NCBI GenBank assembly: GCA_016868455.1
Contig: VGGV01000001.1
Span: 62,001 to 126,000, forward strand
Direction of reading: 5' to 3'
DNA length: 64,000 bases
Origin: Bacteroidota bacterium
GTDB taxonomy: Bacteria; Bacteroidota; Bacteroidia; Chitinophagales; Chitinophagaceae
Shown here: positions 41,582 to 50,007 of the stretch, in pieces
Layout: every line of letters begins with the position of its first letter
Position numbering within the stretch: the stretch's first letter is position 1
Translations under genes and position numbers: made by a program
The notes under the pieces: model-generated
Database searches by the model: none
What the model was told of the DNA's origin: nothing
The model's input: the letters and a program-made list of their open reading frames with translations, nothing else

Positions 41582-43654
41582 TTGTTTCAATTAAACAAAG
41601 ACTGCCTGGTAAAAAAATATTCATATTTACTTTTGCTGTTCATCGCCCTGCTTCATGCGTCATTATCCGTAAATGCGCAGGAACCCAATCCCGGCAATAT
41701 CGGGAACCGCATACAACAGCGGGTGGGCGGCATTCGCCGTTCAGTAGGCGGTACTGATACAAATGACAGCCTCCGCCGCCGTAATAAACATGAGGACTCC
41801 ATTACCATCAGTTTCCGTTACCTTGATTCTACCCGTAATTACTGGCTGGATTCATCTGTCAATGATTTTACAAGGCGTTACCCTGTGCCAGCCACACATA
41901 TCTATCTTGGCAACACCGGCACAGCTTCCCGTTCCCTCTTGTTTTCACCGGTAATGCAGGCCGGGTTTGATAATGGCTTTCATGCTTTTGATGTTTATAA
42001 ATGGAAATTGGAAAGTGTAAGGTTCTTTAACACGACCCGACCCTATTCCGAGCTTAATTATTTTCTGGGCAGCCGGGTGGAGCAGATCATTGAAGTGATG
42101 CATACCCAAAATATCAAACCCTCCTGGAATTTTGCTTTTCAGTACCGGCTGATTAATTCACCCGGGTTTTTTCAAAACCAGCGTACCAATCATAACAATT
42201 ATTTGTTCACATCGAAATTTCAATCCAGAAACCTCCGGTATAACAATTATGTTGTTTTACTGGGAAACAAGATGCTGGCTTCAGAAAACGGGGGTATCAT
42301 TGATACTGCGAATATCCTGGACGACCCGATTTATAAGGAAAGATTTAATATCAGAACATATCTGGGCGGTGACAATCCATTTACCTCTGACTTTTTTGGC
42401 TCCAGAATAAATACCGGTAACCGGAATAATGAGTTTACTGTACTGCTGCGACAGCAGTACGACCTGGGTAAAAAAGATTCCATAGTTACGGATTCTACCG
42501 TCATCCCGCTGTTTTATCCCCGGCTGCGTTTTGAGCATACCTTCCGGTTCGATAAAAACAAATATGTATTCCAGGACTATGTGGCTGATTCAGCATATTA
42601 TAAAAAGTATTATGATACAGCATTGCGGAAACCGCTTGATTCCCTGGTCCTGATAGAAAAGTGGCGCATTATTACTAATGATTTTTCCATATACCAGTAT
42701 CCGGATGCCAGAAACCTGCACCAGTTTATTAAGCTCGGTCTTACCGTACAGAATATTACCGGGGAGCTTTCTTCGGGGCAAAAAACTTTCTTTAATACCC
42801 TGGGTCATGCGGAGTACCGGAACAGGAGTCGTAACCAGCAATGGGATATTGAGGCCAATGGAAAATTATTCTTCACCGGTTTCAATGCCGGTGATTTTGA
42901 TGCCCACATCAGCCTGCAGCGCCTGCTGGGAAAAAAACTCGGCTACCTTCAATTAGGGTTTGAGAACACCAGCCGCACTCCCTCTTTTGTTTTCGATAAC
43001 CGGAGCAGTTTTTATTTGCAGAAAACTCCGGCCAATCTTAAAAAAGAAAATAGCTCCCACCTGTTTGCATCGTATTTTTTGCCTTCGTTCCGGTTCCGGC
43101 TTACAGGGCATTATTACCTGGTGAACAACTATACCTATTTTACGGATTTCATTAAGGTGAACCAGGAAACCTCCCTGTTCAACCTGCTGCAAATAGCTGT
43201 GCATAAAACCATCAAACTTGGTAAAAGGTGGAACTGGCATACCGATATTTATTTCCAGCAAAAAGTGGGCGCCGCTCCATTGAATGTGCCTTTTATATAT
43301 ACCCGCAACAGGTTTGCTTATGAGGGTAACCTTGGTTTCAAAAACCTTGATATAGCCATGGGGGCCGAACTTCGCTATCGGGCAGCTTACAAAGCGGATA
43401 ATTATTCTCCTGCGTCGGGACAGTTTTTCTACCAGGACAGTATTACCATACGAAATGATCTCCCGGATATTTCAGCCTATGTGCACTTCCGCATCAGGCC
43501 GTTTAAGGCATTTATAAGGGCCGAAAACCTGAATGCAGCCCGGAAACTGCCCAATGGAGGCTTTGGGTTTACCAATAATAACCTGGTGGCTCCGGGGTAT
43601 GCTTTGCCTGGTCTTCAGATAAGAGTGGGGGTGTGGTGGAGCTTTGTTAACTGA
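41582..43654 (+). CDS. Putative outer-membrane porin
   Basis: A protein of about 690 residues: N-terminal signal (KKYSYLLLLFIALLHASLSVNAQ), a low-complexity linker, then alternating amphipathic strands typical of a large barrel, with terminal GLQIRVGVWWSFVN ending in aromatic residues as outer-membrane barrels do. The pattern matches the Bacteroidota putative porin family. No ATG fits: the frame has TTG at 41567 and 41582 and a CTG at 41606 that would start closest to the KKYSYLLLL leader. I list TTG 41582 because it lies after the predicted transcription start. It is monocistronic. Confidence 0.7.
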   Translation: MFQLNKDCLVKKYSYLLLLFIALLHASLSVNAQEPNPGNIGNRIQQRVGGIRRSVGGTDTNDSLRRRNKHEDSITISFRYLDSTRNYWLDSSVNDFTRRYPVPATHIYLGNTGTASRSLLFSPVMQAGFDNGFHAFDVYKWKLESVRFFNTTRPYSELNYFLGSRVEQIIEVMHTQNIKPSWNFAFQYRLINSPGFFQNQRTNHNNYLFTSKFQSRNLRYNNYVVLLGNKMLASENGGIIDTANILDDPIYKERFNIRTYLGGDNPFTSDFFGSRINTGNRNNEFTVLLRQQYDLGKKDSIVTDSTVIPLFYPRLRFEHTFRFDKNKYVFQDYVADSAYYKKYYDTALRKPLDSLVLIEKWRIITNDFSIYQYPDARNLHQFIKLGLTVQNITGELSSGQKTFFNTLGHAEYRNRSRNQQWDIEANGKLFFTGFNAGDFDAHISLQRLLGKKLGYLQLGFENTSRTPSFVFDNRSSFYLQKTPANLKKENSSHLFASYFLPSFRFRLTGHYYLVNNYTYFTDFIKVNQETSLFNLLQIAVHKTIKLGKRWNWHTDIYFQQKVGAAPLNVPFIYTRNRFAYEGNLGFKNLDIAMGAELRYRAAYKADNYSPASGQFFYQDSITIRNDLPDISAYVHFRIRPFKAFIRAENLNAARKLPNGGFGFTNNNLVAPGYALPGLQIRVGVWWSFVN

Positions 43655-43686
43655 TTCTCAAAAAAGTAGAATTGATCCTTCTCATT

Positions 43687-43716
43687 TTTGGAAATAGCCA
43701 ACAGATGCTATCTTTG
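43687..43716 (+). promoter_or_regulatory. Promoter TTTG-N18-TATCTTTG before the HYC_CC_PP gene
   Basis: A TTTG minus-33 element at 43687-43690 and an exact TAnnTTTG (TATCTTTG) at 43709-43716 are spaced by 18 bases, close to the Bacteroidota consensus. The predicted start of transcription is about 5 bases before the ATG at 43727, leaving a very short leader. It may serve the whole metal-handling operon that follows. Confidence 0.6.
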
Positions 43717-43726
43717 CATCTGGTTC

Positions 43727-44119
43727 ATGAAAACATTTATAGCTGCCATATCATTTATCCTCTATTTTGCTGCCACCAGCGGTATTGTGATCAATTCACA
43801 TTATTGCATGAAAAAACTGGTGTCGGTTCGCCTTTTTGAAACCAAGGCCAAAATGTGCGGGCAGTGCGGTATGGATCTGCATGATAACGGCGGCTGCTGT
43901 ACTGATGAAACAAAAGTGCTGAAACTGGTACAGGATCAGGTAAAGATTCCTGTTACCACTTTTCAACTGCCCTCTTTGGATGTTTTTACCACCGAAGTTT
44001 CTGATTTTTTTGCAACTTCTGTTTATAAGGTGAACGGTAAAACACATTTCAATAATCACTCCCCCCCTTTGTTATCTGCACAGGATACTTACCTGCAGAT
44101 CAGTGTTTTCAGGATTTGA
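43727..44119 (+). CDS. HYC_CC_PP-type secreted protein
   Basis: A 130-residue exported protein with an N-terminal hydrophobic leader, HYC (residues 25-27), a CxxC (CGQC, 44-47), a CC pair (57-58) and a late PP (in HSPPLLS). This is the cysteine/proline signature after which the family is named. Members occur beside copper or other metal-resistance genes in Bacteroidota and are likely metal-binding or thiol-active periplasmic proteins. The start at 43727 is preferred because the promoter excludes the longer reading from 43688. The HMA-domain genes follow on the same strand. Confidence 0.78.
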   Translation: MKTFIAAISFILYFAATSGIVINSHYCMKKLVSVRLFETKAKMCGQCGMDLHDNGGCCTDETKVLKLVQDQVKIPVTTFQLPSLDVFTTEVSDFFATSVYKVNGKTHFNNHSPPLLSAQDTYLQISVFRI

Positions 44120-44213
44120 GATAATACCCTTTTGCGCAGAAGGTCAATAGTCATTGGCCGTTGAACCATATTTTTCTTTATTAATCATTATCTCAAATTT
44201 TAAATTGATTACA

Positions 44214-44750
44214 ATGAAATCTTTAAAAATATTTTCCCTGGCAGTATTCATGCTGGGACTTTCAGCAAATGTTATTGCCCAGTCAAAGACTGAAACATTC
44301 AATGTTTCCGGGAACTGCGGAATGTGCAAATCAAAGATTGAAAAAGCCGCCAAAGATGCCGGCGCCAAAGAAGCCAGTTGGAACAAGGATACAAAAGAAC
44401 TGACTGTAACATATAAAAGCAGTTCTACCAACACAGCAAAGATCCAGCAGAAAATAGCAGATGTTGGATATGACAATGCCGGCTTTAAATCCACTACAGA
44501 AGCCTATAATAAACTTCATGGATGCTGCAAATACGACCGTGAAGAAGCCGCCGCTGAAGAAATGGATTGCTGCAAGGACGGTAAATGCACCAAAGAAGGA
44601 CATAACGGGAAAGATTGCTGCAAAGAAGGCAGCAAATGCTCCAAAGAGGGCCACGACGGCAAGGATTGCTGCAAGAAAAGCGGCAAATGCTCCAAAGAAG
44701 GCCACGACGGCAAGGATTGCTGCAAGAAAGAGGATAAAGGTCATCATTAA
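44214..44750 (+). CDS. Secreted HMA-domain protein with Cys/His-rich repeat tail
   Basis: A 178-residue exported protein with signal peptide (SLKIFSLAVFMLGLSANVIAQ), an HMA domain with the metal-binding CGMC (residues 35-38) and a family-specific HGCCKY extension (residues 102-107). The last 60 residues consist of four repeats of about 17 residues, each starting DCCK and three containing KCxKEGHxGK (118-133, 134-150, 151-167, 168-178). The tail thus offers many cysteines and histidines for metal. HMA domains bind Cu(I) or similar soft metals. The start at 44214 was chosen for its signal peptide. It is followed by a second HMA protein and lies inside the metal locus. Confidence 0.82.
   Translation: MKSLKIFSLAVFMLGLSANVIAQSKTETFNVSGNCGMCKSKIEKAAKDAGAKEASWNKDTKELTVTYKSSSTNTAKIQQKIADVGYDNAGFKSTTEAYNKLHGCCKYDREEAAAEEMDCCKDGKCTKEGHNGKDCCKEGSKCSKEGHDGKDCCKKSGKCSKEGHDGKDCCKKEDKGHH
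44565..44747 (+). repeat. Intragenic tandem repeats (51-bp unit) coding for DCC...KCxKEGHxGK
   Basis: Units of about 48-51 bases are repeated three times plus a partial fourth at the end of the HMA-domain gene. Units two and three are nearly identical in DNA, so copy number may change by recombination or slippage. Confidence 0.75.
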
Positions 44751-44771
44751 TCAGCAACAAACTTTTTTAAA

Positions 44772-45317
44772 TTGAAAAAGCTATTGTTAGGGGCCATGGT
44801 ATGCCTTGGAGTATTGAAGGGTGAAGCCCAGTTTACGAAAGCAAACCTGCAGGCAACAGGTCTCACCTGTGCCTTGTGCAGTAATGCCATTAATAAAGCA
44901 TTGCAGAAAGTTTCTTTTGTTGAATCGGTTAAATCAGATATCAAAAACTCGGCTTTCAGCATTGTATTCAAAGAAGGAAGTAAAGTGGAGATTGACGCCC
45001 TGAAGAATGCAGTGGAAGATGCAGGTTTTTCAGTGGGCAGTTTGAAACTGACCGGTACCTTCAGTGAAGTGAAAGTCGAAAAAGACAGGCATATTAAAAT
45101 CGGCGGTGATAATTTTCACTTCCTGAACGGAGATGGGCAGTTGTTGAAAGGCGAACAGGAAATAACGGTTGTAGACAGGAATTTTGTTGCTGAGAAGCAA
45201 TTCAAAAAACTTTCTTCCGCCTCAAAATTGAACTGTGTGCAAAGCGGTAAAGCTTCATCCTGCTGTGTAAAAGAGGGGATAGCAGAAGGTGAAAGGATAT
45301 ACCATATCATTATTTGA
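44772..45317 (+). CDS. Second secreted HMA-domain protein, TTG start
   Basis: A 181-residue exported protein with signal peptide (KKLLLGAMVCLGVLKGEAQ), an HMA domain with CALC (residues 33-36) and SDIKNSAFSIVFKEG, then a C-terminal domain of unknown type with several cysteines (LNCVQSGKASSCCV). The start codon is TTG at 44772 (TTG-AAA-AAG), the only one that gives a proper leader; no ribosome-binding site is evident. It is the third gene of the metal locus and ends at a strong terminator. Confidence 0.75.
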   Translation: MKKLLLGAMVCLGVLKGEAQFTKANLQATGLTCALCSNAINKALQKVSFVESVKSDIKNSAFSIVFKEGSKVEIDALKNAVEDAGFSVGSLKLTGTFSEVKVEKDRHIKIGGDNFHFLNGDGQLLKGEQEITVVDRNFVAEKQFKKLSSASKLNCVQSGKASSCCVKEGIAEGERIYHIII

Positions 45318-45324
45318 TTGCAAT

Positions 45325-45360
45325 AAGTCGCTTCCCTGCCGGTTCAGGGAAGTGACTTTT
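45325..45360 (+). terminator. Strong Rho-independent terminator
   Basis: AAGTCGCTTCCCTG pairs with CAGGGAAGTGACTT (one G-T pair) around CCGGTT, followed by TT. It sits 8 bases after the second HMA gene and probably separates the two halves of the metal locus. Confidence 0.85.
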
Positions 45361-45371
45361 AAATTTTAGCT

Positions 45372-45863
45372 ATGATAAACTGCAAAAAATTATTAACCTT
45401 TTTTCTCAGCATATTTTTCTGTGCAGTACTTACGGCGCAGCCACGCCAGGGACAGTTGGCTGCAGAAATTGCCCTGCCTTCTGCCAGCGGCGATACGGTT
45501 AAACTGTCCTCATTGAGGGGTAAAGTGGGTTTGCTTGATTTTTGGGCATCGTGGTGCAGGCCCTGCAGGGTTGCGAATAAAGGGCTTGTAAAAATCTATT
45601 CCAGATTCAAAGCAAAAGGTTTCGAAATCTATAGCGTTTCGCTGGATGACAGGAAAGAAGACTGGCATAAGGCAGTAAAGAAAGACAAGATCACCTGGCT
45701 GCAGGTGATAGACCCCGGCGGGTGGGAAACACCCACCGCACAGCGCTGGGGTATTTATGCATTGCCAACCACTTACCTGATCGACAAAGAGGGTCGCCTT
45801 ATTGCTATGGACCTTGAGGGAAAAGATCTTGAGGATGCGCTGAAAGATTTGCTGGGAGACTAA
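45372..45863 (+). CDS. TlpA-like periplasmic thioredoxin
   Basis: A 163-residue exported protein with a signal peptide (LLTFFLSIFFCAVLTAQ) and a thioredoxin/AhpC-TSA fold containing the redox motif WCRPCR (Cys62 and Cys65) in FWASWCRPCRVANK, ALPTTYLIDKEG and SLDDRKEDW. TlpA proteins reduce disulphides and are linked to cytochrome or copper-site maturation. The ATG at 45372 follows the terminator by 11 bases; a barrel protein gene follows 12 bases after its stop. Confidence 0.88.
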   Translation: MINCKKLLTFFLSIFFCAVLTAQPRQGQLAAEIALPSASGDTVKLSSLRGKVGLLDFWASWCRPCRVANKGLVKIYSRFKAKGFEIYSVSLDDRKEDWHKAVKKDKITWLQVIDPGGWETPTAQRWGIYALPTTYLIDKEGRLIAMDLEGKDLEDALKDLLGD

Positions 45864-45875
45864 TAAAGACCGGAC

Positions 45876-46706
45876 ATGAAAAAAAATCTGCTGGGTTACC
45901 TGATGCTTATTGCCGCAAATGCCGCAGGGCAGGAGTTATACGTATTTTCTGAACCGGCTTCCAATATACCTGCTCAAACCATCAGCCTGAAGCTGACCGG
46001 CCATTTTGTTACCAGTGATAATATTAATAACCGCTTTTCGCACCGGTTAATGCCGCAGGTATATATCGGTCTTAATAAGAAAATTATGTTGACTGTCAGC
46101 GGCACCATTGCCAATATGCATACACCGGATTTCCGGTATGAATCAATAAATTTTTATACCAAGTACCGGTTTTTATCGAAAGATCAGTTGCACCGGCATT
46201 TCCGCATGGCCGTGTTTGCAGAAGTTTCAGCCACCCGTGCCCCTTTTCATTATGATGAAATTACTTTAATGGGCGATAAGGATGGGGTTGAATTGGGTAT
46301 TATCACCACACAGCTTTGGCACAAACTGGCTGTTTCAGGAACAATCAGTCACACCCAGGTGCTGGATAAATCGAGGTACAATAAAGTATTGTACATACCT
46401 GCCCGTAATTACCAGTCATTGAATTACTCTCTTTCCGCTGGCTATCTGCTGCTGCCTAAAGAATACACGGATTACAAGCAAACAAATCTGAACGTATATC
46501 TCGAAATGCTGGGACAACAAACATTTGACCGGAAAACATACTTCGTGGATATGGCGCCGGCGGTGCAACTGATATTCAACAGCAATGCCAAACTCAATTT
46601 TGGCTATCGCTTTCAGTTGGGAAGCACCATGCAGCGCATGACGAATAATAGCTGGCTGGTAAGTTTTGAAAGAACCTTCCTGGGGGCTTTGAAGAAAAAG
46701 AAATAA
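45876..46706 (+). CDS. Outer-membrane beta-barrel-like protein of the metal locus
   Basis: A 276-residue exported protein (KKNLLGYLMLIAANAAGQ leader). The rest alternates hydrophobic and polar residues as expected for beta-strands, with aromatic girdle residues and a terminal NNSWLVSFERTFLGA strand. I do not recognise a named family; similar barrels appear in metal loci of Bacteroidota. It is located between TlpA and the TonB receptor, 12 and 22 bases away, suggesting one operon. Confidence 0.6.
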   Translation: MKKNLLGYLMLIAANAAGQELYVFSEPASNIPAQTISLKLTGHFVTSDNINNRFSHRLMPQVYIGLNKKIMLTVSGTIANMHTPDFRYESINFYTKYRFLSKDQLHRHFRMAVFAEVSATRAPFHYDEITLMGDKDGVELGIITTQLWHKLAVSGTISHTQVLDKSRYNKVLYIPARNYQSLNYSLSAGYLLLPKEYTDYKQTNLNVYLEMLGQQTFDRKTYFVDMAPAVQLIFNSNAKLNFGYRFQLGSTMQRMTNNSWLVSFERTFLGALKKKK

Positions 46707-46728
46707 TATAGTTAGGTAAAACAGAAAA

Positions 46729-49308
46729 ATGTCAGTAAAAAAAATAAGTATCGTTTTTGTAACAGTGCTGATCTTTTCCGGCAGTAAACTGGTTGCACAG
46801 CCACCGAAAGATACCACGGCAGTTATCTATGTTGCCGGCGCCTGCGAGATGTGCAAGGAAAGAATTGAAAAAGCAGCCATGGAAAGAAAAGGGGTTAAGT
46901 CGGCTGTATGGAATTTGGATACAAGAAAATTGTCGCTTACCTATAACCCGGTTCTAACAAGCGTTGAAAAAATACAGTGCAGGATTGCCGACCGGGGACA
47001 TGATAACGATTTTGAAAATGCCAGGGATGCCGTGTATAATGCGTTGCCTGCCTGTTGCCGGTACAGGGATATAGTGCAGCCCCCACAGGCTAATACGGAT
47101 TCTTTTGCCATTAATCCGGTAAGCAGGGAACCGGGGTTGATAAAAGGAGTGGTGCTGGAAGCTGATGAACGGGGAAATTTCAAGCCACTTGCAGGTGCAT
47201 CCGTTGTTTGGCTGGGAATGAATTCAGGAACTATAACTGATACCTCAGGAACCTTTTCTGTCAGGCAGCCTAAAGATGTTTACAGGCTGGTCATCAGTTA
47301 TGCAGGATATACGCCTGATACCATTTCAACCATTAATGCCGCCGAACTGAAAATCATACTTGCATCCGGTAAGCAGCTGAATGAGGTCAGGGTTTCTTCA
47401 AGGCAGCGCTCCACTTATATTTCATCACTGAACACTATACGGACACAGGTGATGACAGGAAGGGAACTCTTCAAAGCCGCCTGCTGCAATTTGAGTGAAA
47501 GTTTTGAAACAAACCCTTCCGTGGACGTTTCTTACAATGATGCGGTTACCGGTTCTAAACAAATCCAGTTGCTGGGCTTAAGCGGTATTTACACACAGCT
47601 TACTGTAGAAAACCTGCCCGGGCCAAGGGGGCTAGCCTCGCCGTTTGGGTTGAATTTTATTCCCGGCCCGTTTGTGGAGTCCATCCAGCTGAATAAAGGA
47701 GTAGGTTCGGTGGCGAATGGATATGAAAGCATCGCAGGGCAGATCAATATTGAATTGAAAAAGCCACAGACAGCAGAGAAGCTGTACCTGAATGCTTATA
47801 TCAATGATATGTCCAAGACAGACCTGAACCTGGTGCTGACAGAAAAGTTTGGGGATAAGTGGAGCACAGCCTTGCTGCTGCATGATAATTTTCAGGCAAG
47901 AACAAAAGTTGATTTTAATAAAGATGGCTTCAGGGATATGACAACAGGCAATTTATTTACTGCTGTTAACCGCTGGAACTATAACGGAACGAAGGGACTG
48001 GAGTCGCAGTTGGGTTTTAAAATACTGTTAGACGATTTTACCGGCGGCCAAACGTCATTTGATCCGGAAAAGGACAAATTCTCTACCCGCAGCTATGGAC
48101 TTGGCATTAACACCAACCGGTATGAGGTATTTGCCAAAATGGGTTATGTGTTTCCTGAAAAGAAATATAAGAGTGCCGGCATCCAGTTATCTGCTTTCGA
48201 TCATAAACAGGATTCTTATTTTGGCATGACATCCTATTATGGAAGGCAAAAGAATTTTTATGCCAACCTGATTTACCAGTCTATTATCGGAACTACAGCC
48301 CACAAGTTCAGAACAGGGTTCAGTTTTTTGTCAGACAATTACAATGAGTTGTTTAATTCAAAAAGATACAGAAGGCAGGAGTCGGTGACCGGAGCTTTTT
48401 TTGAATATACATTTACCCCGGTTGAAAAATTCAGTGTGGTATCCGGTATCCGTGCTGATTACAACAGCCTCTTCGGCTGGTTTGCCACACCAAGGCTGCA
48501 TGCCCGTTATGAGCCGGTAAAAGGAACAGTTATCCGCCTGAGCGCAGGGCGGGGACAACGAACAGCGAACATCTTTGCTGAGAACAACAGTGTATTTGTA
48601 AGCGCCAGGCAAATCAATATCCTCTCTTCATCAGTGGGAAAGGCCTATGGGCTTAACCCCGAAGTAGCCTGGAATAAAGGAATAAGCATTGACCAGAAAT
48701 TCAAACTGTTTAAACGGGGCGCCAACCTTGCATTTGATTTTTTCAGAAATGATTTTCAGCAACAGGTAATCGTTGACCTGGAAGATGCAAGGCAGGTAAA
48801 ATTTTATAACCTGGATGGCCGTTCTTTTTCCAGCAGTTTCCAGGCGGAGATGAACCTGGAACCGGTGCAAAAATTTGAAGTAAGACTGGCTTACCGCTTT
48901 TTTGATGTAAAAGCAACTTACGGAAACAGTTTGCTGCAAAAACCATTTACTGCGAAACACAGGGCATTCACCAACCTGGCATATGAAGTGGAAGGATGGA
49001 AGTTTGATTACACCTTTAACTACAATGGCTCAAAACGCATTACCAATACTTCGGCCAATCCTTCCGTTTACCAGCGGCCGGCTGCATCCCCATCTTATGT
49101 GCTGATGAATGCGCAGGTAAGTAAAACAGTTGGGAAAAAGCGGCCCGTGGATATCTATATCGGCGGGGAAAACCTGACCAACTTCCTGCAGCGGGAAGCC
49201 ATTGTAAGTGCGGATCAGCCTTTTACCCCCTACTTTGACGCTTCGCTGATATGGGGTCCCGTTTCAGGCAGAATGTTTTATACAGGGATCAGGTATAAAA
49301 TAAAATAA
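46729..49308 (+). CDS. TonB-dependent receptor with an N-terminal HMA domain
   Basis: An 859-residue outer-membrane protein. After a signal peptide (about 1-23) comes an HMA domain with CEMC (residues 39-42), then PACCRY at about 107-112, matching the CC extension of the small HMA protein at 44214. A carboxypeptidase-regulatory-like domain follows (about 136-215), then the TonB-dependent plug (LNEVRVSSRQRS to NKGVGSVANGYESIAGQINIELK) and a long beta-barrel that ends FYTGIRYKIK. TonB receptors import large or scarce ligands with energy from the inner membrane; the HMA domain would handle a soft metal in the periplasm. A TonB-box-like stretch was not firmly identified. It ends the TlpA-barrel-receptor operon. 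Confidence 0.85.
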   Translation: MSVKKISIVFVTVLIFSGSKLVAQPPKDTTAVIYVAGACEMCKERIEKAAMERKGVKSAVWNLDTRKLSLTYNPVLTSVEKIQCRIADRGHDNDFENARDAVYNALPACCRYRDIVQPPQANTDSFAINPVSREPGLIKGVVLEADERGNFKPLAGASVVWLGMNSGTITDTSGTFSVRQPKDVYRLVISYAGYTPDTISTINAAELKIILASGKQLNEVRVSSRQRSTYISSLNTIRTQVMTGRELFKAACCNLSESFETNPSVDVSYNDAVTGSKQIQLLGLSGIYTQLTVENLPGPRGLASPFGLNFIPGPFVESIQLNKGVGSVANGYESIAGQINIELKKPQTAEKLYLNAYINDMSKTDLNLVLTEKFGDKWSTALLLHDNFQARTKVDFNKDGFRDMTTGNLFTAVNRWNYNGTKGLESQLGFKILLDDFTGGQTSFDPEKDKFSTRSYGLGINTNRYEVFAKMGYVFPEKKYKSAGIQLSAFDHKQDSYFGMTSYYGRQKNFYANLIYQSIIGTTAHKFRTGFSFLSDNYNELFNSKRYRRQESVTGAFFEYTFTPVEKFSVVSGIRADYNSLFGWFATPRLHARYEPVKGTVIRLSAGRGQRTANIFAENNSVFVSARQINILSSSVGKAYGLNPEVAWNKGISIDQKFKLFKRGANLAFDFFRNDFQQQVIVDLEDARQVKFYNLDGRSFSSSFQAEMNLEPVQKFEVRLAYRFFDVKATYGNSLLQKPFTAKHRAFTNLAYEVEGWKFDYTFNYNGSKRITNTSANPSVYQRPAASPSYVLMNAQVSKTVGKKRPVDIYIGGENLTNFLQREAIVSADQPFTPYFDASLIWGPVSGRMFYTGIRYKIK

Positions 49309-49385
49309 CCGGGGTTGTAAATATGTGTAAGCCAAAAGAGTAATTAGCCTTGTTATTTGATAATGAAATTCATTTAAAAGTATTT

Positions 49386-49393
49386 TATCTTTG
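49386..49393 (+). promoter_or_regulatory. Minus-7 element TATCTTTG
   Basis: An exact TAnnTTTG match 9 bases before the ATG of the His-rich secreted gene. A TTTG at 49356 lies 26 bases upstream, longer than ideal. Confidence 0.5.
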
Positions 49394-49401
49394 TTCAGGT
49401 A

Positions 49402-49914
49402 ATGAAATATTCCAGATCCATAAAAATTAAAGCACTCGTCCTTTCGGCAGTATTCTCATTGAATACTGTAGTTGGATTTGCATGCAGCATTGGTTTGGAC
49501 CTGGGATATAACAGCTCCCATCATAAAAAAGCAGTATTTGAGATCCCGGAACAAAGTCATGAGAATTCCTGCCATCATCAGCACAAGCCTGTTGCAGCTA
49601 AAAAAGCTACACATAGCCATGATGATGGTGTAGGACATGGTCATCACAATGATCTTCAAAATGAAGAAGCCGATTCTAATGATCTCCCCGCTGATGACTG
49701 TTGCAGTAATGAAGTTTACAAATTCAATGACCTGACCAAGAACATTACACAGGGAAAAACCGGAAATAAATTCCAGGTTTTATCAGCGACCCCAAACTCT
49801 CATTTTGGCCAGGTTGTATGGGTTATTAATGAAATTCCTCTTTTGCATTCTTCAAGGTTCTTATTTCCGCCTCCTCCTGACATACTTGTGTCCATTCAGA
49901 AATTCCAGATTTGA
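49402..49914 (+). CDS. His/Cys-rich secreted protein, probably metal binding
   Basis: A 170-residue exported protein with a leader (LVLSAVFSLNTVVGFACS), a histidine-rich linker (HENSCHHQHK, HSHDDGVGHGHHND) and a CC pair (DDCCSNEVYKF), then PPPPDILVSIQKFQI at the end. The combination of a CC pair and a terminal PPPP resembles HYC_CC_PP-type proteins, but the first HYC motif is missing. Histidine clusters are typical of metal buffering. It has its own promoter-like element and precedes the pump fragment. Confidence 0.65.
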   Translation: MKYSRSIKIKALVLSAVFSLNTVVGFACSIGLDLGYNSSHHKKAVFEIPEQSHENSCHHQHKPVAAKKATHSHDDGVGHGHHNDLQNEEADSNDLPADDCCSNEVYKFNDLTKNITQGKTGNKFQVLSATPNSHFGQVVWVINEIPLLHSSRFLFPPPPDILVSIQKFQI

Positions 49915-50007
49915 TTATTATAAAGCAGGTGAAGCCAGCATTGCTTTGCCACAATACGTTGTGCCCGTTGCAAACTGCAGGTATTTGTTTTACGATAATC
50001 TTTTTTT

